From positions 1 through 64,000 of the forward strand of contig UQDC01000003.1 of the NCBI GenBank assembly GCA_900539755.1: DNA of 64,000 nucleotides. Reading direction: 5' to 3'. Below are positions 61,807 through 64,000 of the stretch, piece after piece; position 1 is the stretch's first letter, and every line of letters starts with the position of its first letter. This stretch comes from an uncultured Alistipes sp. GTDB taxonomy: Bacteria; Bacteroidota; Bacteroidia; Bacteroidales; Rikenellaceae. The notes under the pieces were generated by a model, which had not been told where the DNA came from, ran no database searches, and saw only the letters and a program-made list of their open reading frames with translations. The translations under genes were made by a program, and so were the position numbers.

Positions 61807-64000
61807 ATGCCTAAATCACAATACATCGATCCCAAGGAGATGCGTAAAGCAGGTGAAATCACCTTCACGCCGATCCCTGTCAATCAGTATAAAAAGAGTG
61901 TGAAGGATGAGCTGAAAAGCAAAAACTTCACCAAAGAGGATCTGAAACGCATCTATCGCGACATGGTCGTGATCCGCGAATTCGAAACGATGCTGCAGTT
62001 GGTAAAAACCACCGGTGGCTATAATGGCGTTGAATACAACAACCCCGGTCCGGCCCACTTGTCTGCCGGTCAGGAGGCCGCTGCTGTCGGCATGGCCTAC
62101 ATGTTGAACATCGACGACTTTATCTTCGGATCTCACCGTAGTCACGGCGAAATTCTCGCCAAAGGTCTGCGCGCCATCGAGCTGCTCGACGACCAGACTC
62201 TCGAGAAGATCATGAATGAATTTTGGGATGGTGCTACCGTCAATGTTGCCAAGAAAGCTTTCAAAGGCGGCTCTGTAAAAGACCTGGGTATCCGCTTCCT
62301 GCTTTACGGAGCTTTGGCTGAAATCTTTGCCCGTACCACCGGTTTCAACAAAGGTCTGGGAGGCAGTATGCACACCTTCTTCACTCCGTTCGGTATCTAC
62401 CCGAATAACGCGATCGTAGGTGGTAGCGGTAGTATCGCAGTCGGTGCTGCTCTTTACAAAAAAGTAAACCGCAAACCGGGTATCGTTGTCGCCAACCTCG
62501 GTGACGCTTCAATGGCCCGCGGTCCGGTATGGGAAGGTATGACCTTCGCTGCCATGGATCAGTTCAAACAACTTTGGGAAGGTGATATGAAGGGCGGTCT
62601 GCCTGTCATCATCAACATCATGGACAACCAGTACGGTATGGGTGGTCAGACCCGCGGTGAGACGATGGGCTTCGATTTTGCAGCCCGTATCGGTGCCGGT
62701 GTCAACCCCGAGCAAATGCATGCAGAACGTGTGGACGGTTACAACCCGCTGGCTGTAATCGACGCATACCGCCGCAAAAAGAAGATTCTTGAAGAGGAGA
62801 AGAGCGGTCCTGTTCTGATCGATGTTCTGACCTATCGTTACAGCGGTCACTCGCCCTCGGACGCTTCGTCATACCGCACCAAAGAGGAGATCGAAGCATG
62901 GGAGGCACAGGATTGCATCGTTGCCTTCGGTAAAGAGTTGATCGACGCTGGTGTTGCATCTCAGGCTGATCTGGATGCCATCACCAAAGAGATCAAAGAT
63001 ATCATGTTCGATACCTTCAAACTGGCTATCGACGACGAGCTGTCACCGCGTATGGATCTGCACAAAGACCCGGAACTGCTCGGCACAATGATGTTCTCTA
63101 ACCAAAGCATCGACTCATTGTCAGACGCTAAACCGGAGGTTAACCATCCGATGAGCGAAAACCCACGTGTACAGCAGATCGCCAAAAAAGAGCGTTTCGC
63201 TTTCGACAAGGATGGCAAACCCTTCTCGAAGATGAAACAGTTCCAGCTGCGTGATGGTATTTTCGAAGCTATTATCGATCGTTTCTACAAAGACGCATCG
63301 CTGATCGCATACGGAGAAGAGAACCGCGACTGGGGTGGTGCATTCGCCGTTTACCGTGGTCTGACAGAGGCTCTGCCCTATCACCGTCTGTTCAACGCGC
63401 CGATCGCCGAAGCTGCCATTATCGGTAGCGCTATCGGTTATGCGATGTGCGGTGGCCGCGTAATCCCTGAGATCATGTACTGCGACTTCCTCGGCTGCTG
63501 CGGTGACGAGGTGTTCAACCAGCTGCCTAAATGGCAGGCCATGAGCGGCAACATTCTCAAAATGCCGGTAGTGGTTCGCGTATCAGTTGGTTCTAAATAT
63601 GGTGCTCAGCACTCTCAAGATTGGACCTCGCTGGCAGCTCACATTCCGGGTCTGAAGGTTGTTTTCCCGGTAACTCCATACGATGCCAAAGGTTTGATGA
63701 ATGCAGCATTGCAGGGGACTGACCCGGTTATCTTCTTCGAAAGCCAGCGCATTTACGACGTGGGAGAACAATTCCACGAAGGCGGTGTACCGGAAGGTTA
63801 CTATGAAATTCCGCTGGGCGAGCCCGATATCAAACGCGAAGGAAAAGACATTACAATCCTCACCATCGGAGCTACTCTGTACCGTGCTTTGGAGGCTGCA
63901 AAAATCCTCGAAGAGAAATACGGCATGAGCGCCGAAGTGATCGACGCCCGCAGCTTGGTTCCATTCAACTACGAAAAGGTACTTGCTTCAGTTAAGAAGA
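61807..64000 (+). CDS. 2-oxoacid dehydrogenase E1, fused alpha and beta subunits (3' end beyond window)
   Basis: ThDP-dependent decarboxylase of the complex, starting at the ATG 57 bases after lpdA and still open at the window end (731 codons seen). The N-terminal half is E1-alpha-like: DLKRIYRDMVVIREFE, FGSHRSHGEI, GKGLGGSMH-type KGLGGSMHTFF, and the ThDP motif GDASMARGPVWEG...NIMDNQYG. The second half is E1-beta-like from about residue 465: QLRDGIFEAIIDRF, GEENRDWGGAFAVYRGL, FNAPIAEAAIIGSAIGYA, GAQHSQDWTSL and HIPGLKVVFPVTPYDAKG. The beta subunit is incomplete. The fused form is common in Bacteroidetes. The substrate cannot be fixed; the GntR link suggests a catabolic inducer. Confidence 0.92.
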   Translation, partial: MPKSQYIDPKEMRKAGEITFTPIPVNQYKKSVKDELKSKNFTKEDLKRIYRDMVVIREFETMLQLVKTTGGYNGVEYNNPGPAHLSAGQEAAAVGMAYMLNIDDFIFGSHRSHGEILAKGLRAIELLDDQTLEKIMNEFWDGATVNVAKKAFKGGSVKDLGIRFLLYGALAEIFARTTGFNKGLGGSMHTFFTPFGIYPNNAIVGGSGSIAVGAALYKKVNRKPGIVVANLGDASMARGPVWEGMTFAAMDQFKQLWEGDMKGGLPVIINIMDNQYGMGGQTRGETMGFDFAARIGAGVNPEQMHAERVDGYNPLAVIDAYRRKKKILEEEKSGPVLIDVLTYRYSGHSPSDASSYRTKEEIEAWEAQDCIVAFGKELIDAGVASQADLDAITKEIKDIMFDTFKLAIDDELSPRMDLHKDPELLGTMMFSNQSIDSLSDAKPEVNHPMSENPRVQQIAKKERFAFDKDGKPFSKMKQFQLRDGIFEAIIDRFYKDASLIAYGEENRDWGGAFAVYRGLTEALPYHRLFNAPIAEAAIIGSAIGYAMCGGRVIPEIMYCDFLGCCGDEVFNQLPKWQAMSGNILKMPVVVRVSVGSKYGAQHSQDWTSLAAHIPGLKVVFPVTPYDAKGLMNAALQGTDPVIFFESQRIYDVGEQFHEGGVPEGYYEIPLGEPDIKREGKDITILTIGATLYRALEAAKILEEKYGMSAEVIDARSLVPFNYEKVLASVKK

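Overview
The window is a stretch of a Bacteroidota chromosome, most likely order Bacteroidales. The partial 16S rRNA gene at the left edge reads like Rikenellaceae/Alistipes relatives, although that family placement is from memory and not computed. Supporting traits are Bacteroidetes-type promoters (TTTG near -33, TAnnTTTG near -7, 18-21 bases apart), weak ribosome-binding sites, a single fused SecDF, a DUF4491 protein, a short ilvC of Bacteroides type and an arginine pathway of Bacteroides type. I see no insertion sequence, prophage, integrase, CRISPR array or tRNA gene. The left end breaks inside an rRNA operon and the right end inside an E1 dehydrogenase gene.

Layout. 1-955 is the 5' part of a 16S gene on the minus strand, driven by three tandem promoters (1122-1361). 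About 1.2 kb without genes follows. 2666-8876 is minus-strand amino-acid biosynthesis: a GNAT acetyltransferase, argG, argC, argD, argB, then leuB behind its own hairpin and promoter candidate. Next are an iron superoxide dismutase (+), a structured element with a strong hairpin, a DUF4491 protein, a dipeptidyl peptidase IV and nadC (all -). 14249-19776 is the ilvD-ilvB-ilvN-ilvC operon (+). 20080-24813 (-) carries secDF, the diadenylate cyclase cdaA and a DUF5672 protein. A YbdG-like mechanosensitive channel, a small membrane protein, a small HTH protein and dnaK follow.

29689-33849 (-) is the least conventional locus: a protein kinase with WG repeats, a von Willebrand A (TerY-like) protein, and a second kinase-fold/WG protein that has lost all three catalytic signatures. 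34387-38861 (-) is the aromatic operon pheA-aminotransferase-tyrA-DAHP synthase/chorismate mutase. It is preceded by what reads as a complete Phe/Tyr attenuator: promoter, a 26-codon leader peptide packed with Phe and Tyr codons, an antiterminator segment and a terminator with eight U. 38952-46745 holds rmuC, rpe, an ABC-F ATPase, an rRNA methyltransferase, argE and argH. The rest holds a GH3 glycosidase, a YgjP-type metallopeptidase, a phosphoethanolamine transferase, a BamA/D15-type barrel protein, an orphan ferredoxin-ASKHA corrinoid activator, kdsD, and a GntR regulator divergent from an E2-E3-E1 2-oxoacid dehydrogenase operon.

How the genes fit together. Arginine synthesis is split between 2 loci (GNAT-argGCDB and argE-argH); the transcarbamylase and carbamoyl-phosphate synthase lie outside. 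Branched-chain and aromatic pathways are each nearly complete in one operon. Envelope functions (SecDF, EptA, barrel protein, KdsD, channel, cdaA) recur through the middle and right. The best candidates for something undescribed are the kinase/VWA/pseudokinase set, the aromatic attenuator and the short upstream reading frame within a hairpin ahead of the arginine operon.
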